Source of the DNA: Reticulitermes lucifugus
Taxonomy: Eukaryota; Arthropoda; Insecta; Blattodea; Rhinotermitidae
Assembly: GCA_026260175.1 (NCBI GenBank)
Contig: JAKCWW010000509.1
Span: 43,572-107,571, forward strand
Direction of reading: 5' to 3'
Length of the DNA: 64,000 bases
A program made the translations under genes and the position numbers. The number at the start of each line of letters is the position of its first letter. Within the stretch, counting starts at the first letter, position 1. Positions 1 to 11,250 of the stretch are shown piece by piece. The notes under the pieces are model-generated. The model was given only the letters and a program-made list of their open reading frames with translations. It was not told the origin of the DNA and did not search any database.

Positions 1-805
1 AGAGGAGGACTTGGCGTTGCACTACAGGGGTGTACAGGCCATGATCCACATACGCATGGTCTTTTGGCATTCTACGTTAGATTTCTCGGGCTGGATAATC
101 CGTGACTTGGTCAGGCCTGGAACTGAGTATCTTCAAATACATACCATTTTCAGAACCCTTGAAATGAACCGAAGGAACAATCAGTGGCATTCCACGGGTT
201 ATATTAACTAATCTGTCCTGGTAATTGTAGCAATTATTTTATATATAACATCATGTGAGAGTAGGCTCGTTGTGTTAATGGGCAAAACAGTCTGAACTCA
301 CTCTAGAAACAATTCTTCGTGGCGGAGGTGTTTTTTTATAGATGGTAACATTTAAAATGGTCAAATACGCTTACTTACAAGATATAAAATACATTTTTTG
401 TATAAATTTTATAGCTTAAGCGATTAAGTTGTTTTCCGTGTAAACGTATGTTTGGTCCATGCGGTGCTCGTTGCCGTAAAATTTTTCCGCTATCACAGTA
501 AACCGTACGATAATATTACCGTGCATTCAATGAATGGGTAGTTTTTTGCGTGTTTGTTCTGTCACGAGGTACAGCGTCTGATGTGAGGACAGTGTGTTTA
601 TTTTGGGAAAATACTGTCACTTCAAAGTGAACTTTTATGGACTTTAAGTTTATGTAATATTTATACTTCATGAAGTTTCCAGCTTCCATTCGCAGTTCGA
701 GTAACAGTGTATTTCCAGCTCCCAGTAACCGAACAGCATGTCTGCTGACACACACACACACACGCCATGTTCTCTTTTTCGCCTTATCAGTAATTTTAAC
801 CACCT
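1..805. other. No gene seen; AT-rich unique-looking DNA
   Basis: Only short chance open frames occur here on both strands. A short CA run lies near 748-763. I see no splice-flanked exon, no RNA gene and no recognisable transposon. Confidence 0.5.
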
Positions 806-878
806 CATCTGGTTCGCTTGGATGCAGAAGTACGTTCCTTCGAAACGTCGGAGCCCACAAAATGAAGGCTACCAGATG
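806..878 (-). repeat. Short fold-back fragment with GACGTTTC box
   Basis: An 8-bp inverted pair (catctggt at 806-813, accagatg at 871-878) brackets a segment that contains cgaaacgtcg at 841-850. The same box recurs at 9313, 20384, 25143 and 62470 in other inverted-repeat elements. On the minus strand the segment reads like peptide APTFRRNVLL, a translation often seen from such dispersed insect repeats. This looks like one decayed arm pair of that family; the boundaries are uncertain. Confidence 0.3.
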
Positions 879-2002
879 ATCAATAACCGCATGAAAGCCT
901 GAAAACATAATGTTAAGGCATGTTAACCGTAAAACCCTTCTTAATATTCAAGGTGAATAACTATATATATAGTCACATTTAGACACGAAAATATATGGTA
1001 CATGCTACCTAACTTAAATTTATTTATGAGTATTAACTTTAAAGTTGCGAAGGGCTGTAATGTTTTTGTGTATATATTAAGCAGCGGATAACTCGGAAAC
1101 ATCGATTTCAGCATTCAAATCTGCGCATATCAAAATCGAGAAGGTTATAAAGTATTTGTATAATAAATTATGCTTCGATTCACAATCGCCGTGATTAAGA
1201 GTATAATCCCAGTTGCAGTCTCGGTTTCTGTCAACATGCATTGCGCGGAATATGTAATTCGGTTTCCACAAGTGGGAATGCTGTTCCAAATTCAGGGAGC
1301 TCGATTCTGCTGTTTACACAGGTAAGCTGAGAAAAGGCATTCAGTTTTTCTGAACAAACAGAGCGCTCTGTAGCAGATGCTTTGAACGAAGTTGCAGCCA
1401 TACATGTGACTTGCTGTCTTCTGGCATGTGGTCGCCATCGAACAGGAGTCGTAGAAAGCCTGATCACGGTTCTAGGTCCATCGTATCGGACTCTACGTGG
1501 AATAGCACCGCATAAAATAAAGGAAAATGAAACTTGAAATATTTTGACCTTCAAGCCTTTACATTCAGTGAATTAGTAAAATATACCCGTAAATATTTGG
1601 GTGGGGTTCCGTTCTTCAGGAATGTGACACTACGTCTATGAAAAAACGGATCCCGATATTTCAAGGCAACGTACTGTCCTCATGTTCACGGGTCTGTAGG
1701 TCGTATTGACTAATTTAAAGCCAACAGAAAGAGTAATGTTTTTGTACGTAGGTCTACGAGTATACCTGTCAAAATCAATGGAGTTCTCTCCATTTTTTCA
1801 TTACTTCACATTACCAAAATATTTCAGTCCAGCGAGACACAAAACTCTTTAAACCAATTTGTCTGACTTGGCAATTTTCTCTCCTGTTTCATTTGTTCCA
1901 AATACCTCTGTTTACGAATATTATTAACATTAACTGGCGTGCTGTTTGTACCTTGCATGATTTTTTCCTGAGTTTAAAATTATCTATCCACGATTTTCCT
2001 AA
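879..2002. other. No supported gene
   Basis: A 107-codon minus-strand open frame at 1231-1554 is GC-richer than its surroundings, but it matches nothing I recognise and lacks convincing splice sites. The rest is AT-rich with no visible repeat structure. Confidence 0.4.
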
Positions 2003-2099
2003 AATTGAAAGAGGAAGCACTAGAGCGCACCCTGTGGAGAACTTGCTTTGGAAGAGGCTACGGACCTGTCTTAAAACAGACTACAGAATGAATGAATGA
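2003..2099 (+). mobile_element. 5'-truncated LINE 3' end (RT C-terminal tail)
   Basis: The plus strand encodes the last ~30 residues of a non-LTR retrotransposon reverse-transcriptase ORF. The readable core is LWRTCFGRGYGPV, followed by a glutamine/threonine-rich end and a stop. The same tail ends the longer copy at 11223-11935. The copy finishes in a short tetranucleotide run (gaat repeats, about 2085-2099), the kind of 3' tail left by target-primed reverse transcription. Nothing 5' of the tail is present, so this is a dead-on-arrival insertion. Confidence 0.65.
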
Positions 2100-2415
2100 T
2101 TTTCCTAAGTATCAGCTCGGATCTTTTGTGCGTAATTCGGGCATATCTATAGTTCATGAAATAATAAGTTAACGAAAATGTACCACCGCAGTTTTGCATA
2201 GACTTTACATTTTACCTGAAATATCTTGTCTTTTTTTCATGGTCTCGAAAACGTAATTTAAAGAATCACAGAACAAAGCAAAGAGATTGTGAGCCTAACT
2301 CTTTATTATCCTACCTATTTGTGTCTGTAGCATGCTGTACATTGGCAATTCATGATTTTCATCACATTTAAACTATTAATTTACCGTGACCATATCTAAA
2401 CGTAGGTGTTACTAC

Positions 2416-2692
2416 CAATACGTCTGTGTTCTGGTTTGCTGTGTCGAGGAAGTGCCGATACCAGAAGTGAGAGAGTGGGAGATCGCAGCCTCAAGTGTAA
2501 TGATTGTGTTGTGTCTGTAACGACAGCGTGGCAGCAGGATGTATGATGTCAGTTCCACGTCAACAGTACCTGGGAACGGGACGTTACCTCTGAGAATCAG
2601 ATTGCGCGAACGGCTGTCCAACTCACGATGATCCAGAGGTCTCTCTAGACCCATGTAGACGGGCTGTTGTGAAGAAGCTTCTAGGTACTCAG
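2416..2692 (-). CDS. Candidate exon of an alpha-2-macroglobulin/TEP-like protein (partial or pseudogene)
   Basis: What is seen: a minus-strand open stretch, GC-richer than its flanks, preceded by an acceptor-like tatttttggccag (AG at 2694-2693). It reads AEYLEASSQQPVYMGLERPL, later VDVELTSYILL, and near its end GTSSTQQT. What is known: macroglobulin and insect thioester-containing proteins carry a conserved V-E-V-E-[ML]-T-[SA]-Y-[VA]-L-L strand shortly before a GGFSSTQDT-like segment in the thioester domain. Both motifs appear here in the right order and about the right distance apart. These proteins are secreted protease inhibitors or opsonins. Inference: an internal exon, ending at a weak donor near 2462 or near 2416, or a decayed exon copy, since the second motif is imperfect and the stretch between them is poorly conserved. 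No neighbouring exons were recognised. Confidence 0.4.
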
Positions 2693-2699
2693 CTGGCCA

Positions 2700-3018
2700 A
2701 AAATAGGCCTTTTGTGTAGTCCGAATATTCGTTACCGTGGTCACAAAATCCCGCAACGTCGGAAACCTTGTGTAACATTTCATAAAATGGTAGCCTTTTA
2801 CGTAAAATTTTCCATTAATTCCAAATCTGAAGGGTCACTTCTTGTTCGCTGTCCGTGTGTGGTATCCGTGCTATGTCTCGAAACCATCTTTTCAATTTTC
2901 AGCCTGAGGAAGCACAATGCCTACTTAAAATGGCCAGATCTTTGTGTTAATTAAATTAAAAATATTTCAAAAGCTAATATTTACGTTCAAGAGACACGAA
3001 GTAAAGAATGAAATGTCA
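2700..3018. other. No gene seen between exon candidate and transposon
   Basis: The short open frames here overlap one another and show no family resemblance. Nothing else is visible before the left arm of the mobile element at 3019. Confidence 0.4.
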
Positions 3019-3779
3019 TACGCAGTGAAAGAAAAATGCACGGCGAAACCAACAGAAGGTGGATATACACTACAATACACGAAAAAAATATATTATATTA
3101 ACACAGGCTTTCCGAAGCATGGTTTCCGAGTCACAACTTACTGACCAATAAATAAAATGTGCAAAGTGTCGACCTGAAGTTTCCATGCAGGCACTGCAGA
3201 AGACAGAGTCTGGGACCCTGCTTTCTTCCACCACGTCTGACTGGGGCTGTTTACCACAATTTCCTACGAAACTTCCTCCAGAGCTGTTGCAGGATGTGGA
3301 TCTGCAGACTAGGATTCATTTACGGGTGGTGCTCCTCCACATTTTCTTCATGCATTTCGAGAATTCTTAAAAAATTGTTTCTGGAAAATTGCGTGGGACA
3401 AGGTGGACCAACAACATGGCCTGCTCGTTCCCCCAATCTAAATCCTTTAGATTTTTATCTCTGGAGACATATAAATTCTATTGTTTATGCTAAAGAAGTC
3501 AGTGACGTCCAGGACTTGCAAAAACGAAGCCGAGTGGATCTGAGATAATTCGTTCGACATCTGGATTTTTCCAGCGAATGGGGCGGTCATTGCTCAGACG
3601 TGCAACAACCTACGTTGACGCTCAAGGTGGACATTTTGAACATTTTCTTTAATCGTCAGGAGGCCTAACTCGGAAAACATGCTTCAGAAAACGTATGTTC
3701 ATGAAACATTTTTTCTTGTAATGTGGTGTAGATTCACCTTCTCTAGGTCTGGCCATGCATTTTTCGTTCACTCTGTGTA
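3019..3779 (+). mobile_element. Tc1/mariner-related element with ~115-bp inverted arms, internally deleted
   Basis: The left arm (3019 to ~3134) and right arm (~3667 to 3779) are imperfect reverse complements over roughly 115 bp. They share the GAAAAATGCA block, an AGAAGGTG block and a GAAGCATGxTTTCCGAG block. Both outer ends carry TA, as expected for TA-targeting Tc1/mariner-type transposons. The ~530-bp interior holds only the 3' part of a transposase gene on the plus strand, so most of the coding region is missing. The left arm may be an inverted copy of the 3' end rather than an ancestral terminal repeat. Confidence 0.75.
3195..3652 (+). pseudogene. DDE transposase C-terminal fragment, multiply frameshifted
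   Basis: This is the last ~150 codons of a Tc1/mariner-superfamily transposase of the type abundant in insect genomes, where it is annotated as transposase-like or DUF4817-like. In order, the frames read LGPCFLPPRLTGAVYHNFL, KLPPELLQDVDLQTR, TGGAPPHFLHAFREFL, GQGGPTTWPARSPNLNPLDF with YLWRHINSIVYAKE, and finally GGHFEHFL-stop at 3626-3652. Each block lies in a different frame from the one before, so at least four frameshifts have accumulated. The residue before GAPPHF is Gly where the family has catalytic Asp, and the SPD triplet of the third catalytic segment is SPN, although the Asp of LDFYLW remains. It cannot be active. The inverted arms flank it on both sides. Confidence 0.8.
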
Positions 3780-6672
3780 GATAGAGGACTTCCTAATTTT
3801 TAGAGTTAACTGGGACCGTTATGGTAGCTGCATTGGAGATTTACGATCATCTGGGCGTGAGCATCGAACAAATGCATAAAACTGTTTGCTGAAGAAATCT
3901 AGAAGAGCCACAGTATTAGATATAATCCCAGAAGAACGGTATCTTCAACCAGATCGCTGTAATAACCCCAAAACTAGCAGTGTCAGATATCTCTCTTAAC
4001 ACCTTCAATAAAAGTGGACCGGTAGTAAATAAAAATTTTATCCATTCTGTCAGACATAGAATCGATATCGCTGCTAAATTTCATAACCGTTTGAATGTTT
4101 CTGGTTACATAAGAGCGACTGAGCTCTTGTTGACGATTCATTGGGAAGTTCTGCAGTTCTGAACATCTTACAGGTATACAACAGAGCGAGACGGGAACAT
4201 TGCATCTTCCTTTAACTCTTTCCTTCTTCTCTTGGAATTCCAAGTTCTCGCCCTGTCTTCTGTTTCATACTGCTTTCTTCTCATTTGCCTTTTCTGCTTC
4301 CCTTTATTACATCATCTTTCTAAATTTGTTTGCCTTTCTTCTTTGCATAATCTGCGGACCCCTACCTTATTCGTTTCATAGTCTTCGCTGCTTTTGTTTT
4401 AAGTTTCAAATCCAATTGTTGATTCCACATAAGTTACTTCATCCATCCGATGGCACTACAGCCTGTAGTCGAGCCTTGGCCTTCCAAAATAAGGTACTTA
4501 CCCTTCCCGATTTTGGAGCATAATAGCGTTGGCATACAAAAGGAATTATGTCACTAAGTAGAGGCATTGATAAAAAATTTAAAAAAAGTTCACCATCTCC
4601 TACTTATGCTACTATCAACAGTAAATGTTATTGATTTGAATAGAAATGAGAAAATATTCTTCTTGAAATTCAGTTTATAAGGATAAGTTACAGTTAATCA
4701 TGGTGTAATAATATAATTTGTTAGTCGAGCTTCAAATACATTCCTTTGGATGTACCTGGTAACACACGTTTTTGCCAGTGTAAATCCACTATATTGCGAA
4801 TGACTACAATTTATCTGCCATTTATTATTAATCCTATTGTAATCGCATCGGTCGAAATTTGTTTGCATTGAAGAATAAATTATTTAATTGTGTGATTTCT
4901 CAAAATGAACGCATGCTCTAGGTTGTACTGAATTAAGAATATGAAATTTAGAGTAAGAAACGCTGTATTCTTTAAGTAACAGTTTTAATTTAATCACCTT
5001 TAATTATTGCCAGGTTATAAAATCTAAATTTACACAAAAAATACATAGATTCCTTTACCCTACCGCTGTAACTTTCGTACACAATTCGTTAAACAAAGTG
5101 TGGTTTTGCGGCTGTATCTATAACAGACATTTTAATTATCTAGAACCCAAATTACTTCTAAGAAACTTAACAATTCTGTCCTTACCTCACGTTAAACACT
5201 TTGCTTCTCCATAGTGGAGATTATGTTGTTCATATTGTTTAGAAAAATTCTCGTCATTAATCTTTATTTTGAGAAACAAAAAAGTAACAAGTAAACAGAA
5301 CTCTGACACGGCGTGTAGTGTACGCCTGCGTCTGAGGGAAAGATGCGTGTTTCGAAAATGTACGATGCATGCAATATAGGGCTAAGTTCCTGAATTGTAT
5401 GCCTGTATAATCAGTACGAAGCCATACGGTTTGTTAAATTACAAAACCATAAGGAAGACAGAGGTAAAGAAATATTATTCGCTTCCTTACACTTGCCCGT
5501 GGTCGAGTAGTTTTAAAATAAGTAATTATGTCAAGTCTGTCAGTTGGAACCTACGGCCCTTCAGGACTTGATTCCAGTGACGGGATGGGTTCCACTTGTG
5601 TAGCAGCTCTTGTCTGAATGTGATTATGTGTATCGACTCAGGGCCGATACCAGAGTGTGCACACATCAGTGGTTCCTCTGTTCCCCCCTGTCATCATCTC
5701 GTTACCCGACGACAAGATGTGTGATGCCAATGATGATGATGATGTCGTTTGCATGGCAGCTGATACGAAGGGGAAAGATGGGACCTGACTTGTGCTGTAT
5801 ACTTGTTACTTGAGATACCCCACTTTCTCAGGGACGTCCAACTCATAATGCATATCGACATTAGTCACTGCACAGCACTTAGGCCTATCTGATCTTCATT
5901 AATTCAGGAAAGCTACATACTCCCCACTCAGTCCCTCCAATTTCAAAGTGAAAGTGTCTTCGCAATCCTTCATATCCGTGCACACGTTACCATGGGTATA
6001 GAATGTTGACCATCCCTGCCCTCTGTCTAGCTCGTAACAATGTCTTGTATCATACAAAAGAACGATTTGCAGTCTACTGTGCGTAAAATTTCCACCTATT
6101 TGGCTGATGCCACTATTCACATTCCCCTTACCTCTCAGTTTTTTTTCTTTTTATATATTCATTATTTCGAGTTAGAACATTTTTCCAAGTGGAAAATGTT
6201 ACTAGTGAGCAGCATGCTACAGTTGTTTTAGTACTCAGATTAATTTATATCTCCCCAGCTGAAACAATTCGCATTTAATCTACTTGGCCCTCAAAGAACT
6301 CAAAGTTGCAGTCAGATGTTTTAAATTATAAGAAACAAGTTGTTGTGAAATTAAATCCGAATAAATTTTACAGAATCAGATTATAGTCGAATACAGCCAG
6401 AATTGCACTTTGCTGAAAATAAATTATCGTTTCATTTATACATGAGAGAGCGTACATTCTTCAACATAAAATAACGTGGGCCATAAAAATTCATGCATGA
6501 TTTATTCGCATTTTACAGCCGAATTATTTGCATTCATGTCTTCATAATTCTTCAAAATATATCAGGAATAAGATTCAATTTTGGCAGCATAATCAGCAAA
6601 TTACTGAATTCAGTTCTCAGGGACTTTCACGATCGTATTTTAGTAGACGTGACTGATATTTTGGATATTTCC
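3780..6672. other. No gene seen; one short dispersed-repeat scrap
   Basis: Mostly AT-rich DNA with chance open frames. A segment near 4440-4498 (gatggcactacagcctg and following) resembles a dispersed repeat seen in many insect genomes, but it is too short to classify. A minor ATG/GAT microsatellite lies near 5731-5745. Confidence 0.4.
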
Positions 6673-6870
6673 CATCGTTATGGGCTACAAAAACCACGAC
6701 TTTTCGGCGACTGGATCTGTTTCCCTCTTCAGGTTAAAAAGGGGAGTAGTTTCTATCCCCGGACCTAGCTGTTTCTGATGGCTTCACTACAGTTTTATCT
6801 GCCTGTTACCCTCTCCGCCTGAAGACGGAAACATTACCAGTCTGCGAAATGCTTTGGATTCCTTAATTCT
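6673..6870. repeat. Fold-back element with GACTTTTCGG-type box
   Basis: Left arm (about 6683-6735) and right arm (about 6818-6870) are imperfect inverted copies. The left carries tttcggcgactgg then ctcttcagg; the reverse complement of the right carries tttcgcagactgg then gtcttcagg. The interior is ~80 bp of unrelated sequence. It belongs to the same loose class as the other fold-back repeats in this window. Confidence 0.55.
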
Positions 6871-8003
6871 GATAAGATGGAAAATGTTCTGTGTATCAGT
6901 CACGCCTACTAGGAAATTACTGTTACCGAAGCTCCTAAGCAGGTCAAGGTGACGCAACTCTGAAACTCATTATTTTTTAGGCCCTTGGTGTAGAAAATTT
7001 TAAAGATGACGGCTTGAATTTTGACAATTTGAAAAAGATTTTTTCCTGAATGAGAATCTTCATTATGCCACGATGGAAGAAAAATCAGTATATTACCAAG
7101 GTGTTAATTAGACACATGCTGTCTAAATAACACGAGTTAAATTCACTGTGTAGTGGCATGGATTAAAATGCCTGTCCCAACCATTGTGATCCTCGTATTT
7201 ACCGCTCCCTATTGGGTGCAGAATATGAAAAGTAGGCCTACCTCGACAATGATACTGTAGGCGCGATAGATAACTCCGTAGCAATGACACTATGTCACCT
7301 ATGTCTTGACTGTTGCGCCTTGCCTTATGACGAATGGCGTATACTGCTTCCCTGTAATTCTTCTTAGCTGTTTCTCCAGATGTGGTATCCATGGGAACTG
7401 ATTCCATCCTACCTCCACTTACACCTACCTCTCTGCAAACATTCAGTCCCTTCTTTCCATTTTGAAGAGCAGCATCAAAATTACTAAATAAATAATGGAT
7501 AAGGTGAAAGTGCTTGTTCATGTATACCAGAATATCTTATTTTCTCTTCTTCCATATCTTCATTTATACTTCTCAATATTTTATGTAGTTTGTGTCAATA
7601 CAGTTTCCTTCAACTGACGTTAAAGAATCGACTTGCTCGAAAGTTTGATATGTTTTCTTCTCTTCTTGAGTTCTCAGTGTCAAATGCCCTCAAAGCTTCA
7701 GAACCAGCATTGTCTGGTCCTTAATTGGAATACTTTGACATTTTTAATTGCATTGTGATGACGTTACATTAAGTTATAATATTCCTACTGTATTTCCATT
7801 ACAAAGTTTTCAGTTTTATTTTAATGTTAAATTATGGTGCTCAGGTGCGCAGTTAGGCATTTTTAAGTAGCAGTGGTACTGATAGGAGATTACATTACGC
7901 TGTAATAAATTGCACTTTCCTGCCATGATTAATGCCAATATAGTTGCTTTGCGAAATTTTACCACTTAAGTTAGGGCCATGAAATATTTTTAGCACACAC
8001 CTT
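6871..8003. other. No gene seen
   Basis: A 132-codon minus-strand frame at 7123-7521 has low-complexity-free but unrecognised sequence and no splice support. The remainder is AT-rich with nothing recognisable. A TAGGCCTA octamer lies at 7233-7240. Confidence 0.4.
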
Positions 8004-8225
8004 CGTTCTTCAGAGACATTGCACTCCGTCACTGTGTGTTCGTTGCCCAGTGTTTGGAGACTGTGTAGTGGCCTCATCTTCAAGGGTCAATGGTCCAGTG
8101 AAGGGGTTAATGGTCCAATGAAGATTCTTCATTGGACCATTAACCCTTGAAGATGAGGCCACTGCACAGTCTCCAAACACTGGGCAACGAACACACAGTG
8201 ACGGAGCGCAATATCTCAGAATAAC
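8004..8225. repeat. 222-bp fold-back element with nested perfect hairpin
   Basis: The outer arms (about 8004-8100 and 8127-8225) are nearly identical in inverted orientation, including the run tgtttggagactgtg and its complement. At the centre, 8104-8123 and 8127-8146 form a perfect 20-bp stem around a 3-nt loop, and part of the stem sequence is also directly duplicated at 8083-8100. The arms translate to peptides such as RPLHSLQTLGNEHTVTE. The high arm identity suggests a fairly recent or gene-conversion-maintained element. Confidence 0.75.
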
Positions 8226-9271
8226 GGAATTTCAACTGACCACTTCGAAAGCCTGAATATTCGTATTCTTATTGTACGTTATCGTCGAACAATACGCAAA
8301 TCTTATGAAACAGTTGTTTTCCAGCATTATTAAGAAGAACATTGCGGCAAATTGAAATATGTGTTCAGCTTTCTATTTTATGGGTTGAATAACGAACCTT
8401 TACAGAGAGGCGAGTGTACACGAAAGTAGCTGTACAACTAACACAAGCCTAAACTCTGTGTGAACCATTTTTCTGTCTTATTTGTCAGTCTTGCTATACA
8501 GCCTTCTACATATTCGACTAATTTCCTATCCAGCACCGGTTTCGAGGGCAGCACTGTAGACTCGTATTCGCGAGTATCACTCTTCGATTTTTGGCTCTGA
8601 AACAGGCTGTTCTAAATTCTTTGTTGTCTCCATTAGACACTACAAACAAATTCTGGACCAGTGCCACAATATGTCATATCTTTTCTGTCGTTAAATAGAC
8701 TGAGATAGAAAGAAGTGGCATTAATAAGCATTAATAACAACATTGACGGTGTCAGTATATAAGAATACCTGAATTTTGTACTCTTTGTTTAGTCAGTCAC
8801 TCGTTAATAATCTGTTTCACTTAAGTCGCTGTATTACAAACCCTCTCTCTGTACACGTAAATCTCTGAGCTGTAACGCTATCAGCTTTGTCATCGAAGAG
8901 AAAGCTTTTGTGTAATATATGTTACAGTACTTATATGTTACCTTGATCTGAACTCAACTGTCTCTGTTTCATACAACCAGAAGTTATGTGCAAGGTAGTA
9001 CAGGAAGCGAACAGCAACTCCTAGCTACAGCATACTGGTACCTGCGACACGTCTCGCTCGCCGTTCGACTCCATTTTTACCCACCAGTACCAATTTGCAC
9101 CACAATGGCAGAAGAATCCTTATCTAAGCAACGCCATATTTCAATGAGGAAATGAGAACTTTCGTCTAGTAATTGAGACTATTGCTTTGCGAAGGACAAT
9201 GACCACAATGAGTGCGACATGTATATCAGAGTTCCCAACAGACGTCACAAAGCCTCACTGACATAAGCTAC
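8226..9271. other. No gene seen
   Basis: AT-rich DNA with only short open frames and no visible repeat structure. Confidence 0.4.
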
Positions 9272-9389
9272 TTTTCTTTGGACTTTGTCCATCATATAAG
9301 TTTTAAAAACACGACGTTTCGGAAGGTGGTTCTGCTTCCGAATCTTCGTGTTTTTAAAAATTAGATAATGGGTAAAGTCCAAAAAAGGA
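9272..9389. repeat. 118-bp fold-back element
   Basis: Arms at 9272-9325 and 9334-9389 are inverted copies. Both contain ttggactttgtcc or its close match, the tttttaaaaacacga block and a ttcggaag inner end, leaving an 8-nt loop. The left arm carries acgacgtttcggaag, the box shared with other fold-backs here. The minus strand reads FRKRRVFKTYMMDKVQ-like peptide, a repeat translation and not a gene. Confidence 0.7.
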
Positions 9390-10875
9390 GATTGTGTCAG
9401 TAAGTCGTACACCATCGTCAAAGCCCTATAGCATTGCAGCACAAAGCCTGTTCTATGTTTGAAAAAATTGTAGTTCTACTCGTACATGTCTACTGTCTCA
9501 TATTTGGGGCTCGTTCCAATCAGTGCGTATTGTTTTTGAAAATGTTATGTCCCTGTGTCCGTCTGAACGGATTTTCATGAACTTTAATGTTTGAAAACAT
9601 CGCACAAAATCGTCAGTACATTAATATTTTGTTTACTGTCGGACAGATGTAACGGATACTTTGCAAGAAACCTGTGCACATTTTTGCGCTGATCTCCGTG
9701 CTACGTGTCAAACCACGCGGTTCAGAAAGCACAAAATATTCCATAGATCTACCGAATGTCTCATGCGAAAAACAAAAGAAATACCACAAAAGAACATCTT
9801 GATTGCTTTTAGACTGCATTTAAAAGGCGTTCGTTTTCTTGTAGCTTCACCCTTGACTGTTATTACTCTCTGTATCCCACACACCTTTCAGAGGTCTTCC
9901 CCCTTTCTTTTCCCGTCTGCTCTTCACTTTTGGAGCTGGCAGCAAGAGAAGTGGGTTACCTTGTGCCAGTGACTAGCTTCCTGTCCAGGGCTTGTAGGAA
10001 CGTCCCTTGAGCTTCCGGCTACTCTTATATTTCAACACCTCTCTCTTGTTCTCTCTGTTTTCGTGTATGTTCTTCCTCCCCCGCTTGGTCATAGCTTCAG
10101 AGTTGGATGGTGGCTCAAGCTGATTTATGTGGTGCATTAAGATATCTCCTAAGCTTATATGGCTCTAGCCGTCAGCCTTCTGTAACCCCCGTAAAGTCAA
10201 GGGATTCAAACATTTTGCGTATCCACTCTGTCTTCAGTTGTGCATACGTGTGGTCTTTGCGTATGTCGGGGACGGGCTTGTGCAAAACAAAGGAACTACG
10301 ATTCAAACTTATTTCTTCGCACGAAATTCAAACGCACTCAGGAAATAAACTAATGCCTCTTCGTTATCTCTTTCGGTAATGGAGTTCTCTCTCACATCTT
10401 CCAGAATTAGTCAAAGTTACTTTATGATAGTGGGGAGCCAGAACGTGGCCGAACTTGGAGTTTTATGTGACACACACACGACACGAGTGTGTGAAGAGTA
10501 CAAACAAAGCTATTGATTGTGAAATTGGCTACATAATCTTAGCAACTGATAGCGTCTTTAAGTAACACACTGACACTCAGTTTATAAGGAATAAATAATA
10601 TTATTTTCTTTAAAGCAATATATTTTTAAAAAACCCGAGCAATGAACGGGTTTAGCTAATCGAAAGTAACAACAGCATTGCTGTAGCTAAATTTAATCCT
10701 GTTTATCCTAACCCCGTTATTATTTCCACTCTATATTTTCCACTAACCGAGAACTTTCAGTCCGTTAAGTAATGCAATTTGGGAAGAAAAAATAAGCGCA
10801 TATTCGAAATACGATAAAGTGAAACACAGTGATAAGGTAGGGATATAGTATTTTGTGGCAACAGCAAACTATATG
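9390..10875. other. No gene seen
   Basis: A 103-codon plus frame at 9661-9972 and a 90-codon frame at 10107-10379 show no recognisable domain or splice context. A small inverted pair (aacccg/cgggtt) near 10634-10652 is too short to interpret. Confidence 0.4.
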
Positions 10876-11250
10876 TTTAATAACCTTAATTTATAATACT
10901 GTAAAATATTTATGACTCTCGATTATGCGTGATATTCTTTAAAGTATGAGTGTTACTGCTGTTGTATGAAGTGAGCCATCTGTCTTTCTCATAATTTCAC
11001 ATCAAAATACATCACTTTGTAATTTAAATTGGAAGATGCTATGGAATGGAAATGAATGAATATTTAATAACCTTAATTTATAATACTATAACATATTTAT
11101 GATTCTGGAATTATGCGTCATATTCTTTACAGTACGAAGTGTTACTGCTGTTGTATGAAGTGAGCCATCTGTCTTCGTTCCCATAATTTCACATCAAAAT
11201 ACTTCACTTTGTAATTGAAATTGGGAGATGCTACGGAATGGAAATAAATG
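10876..11250 (+). repeat. 187-bp tandem duplication, two copies
   Basis: Copy 1 (10876-11062) and copy 2 (11063-11250) start with the same tttaataaccttaattt and share roughly 90% identity throughout, including gctgttgtatgaagtgagcc. Both copies end in the first codons of the LINE reverse-transcriptase remnant that continues at 11223. The duplication therefore spans the junction between host sequence (or LINE 5' part) and readable LINE coding sequence. Confidence 0.85.

Noticed and set aside
1231-1554. 107-codon GC-richer minus frame as a host exon adjoining the macroglobulin-like candidate
   Set aside because: No family resemblance, no convincing splice sites, and it does not continue the macroglobulin motif order.
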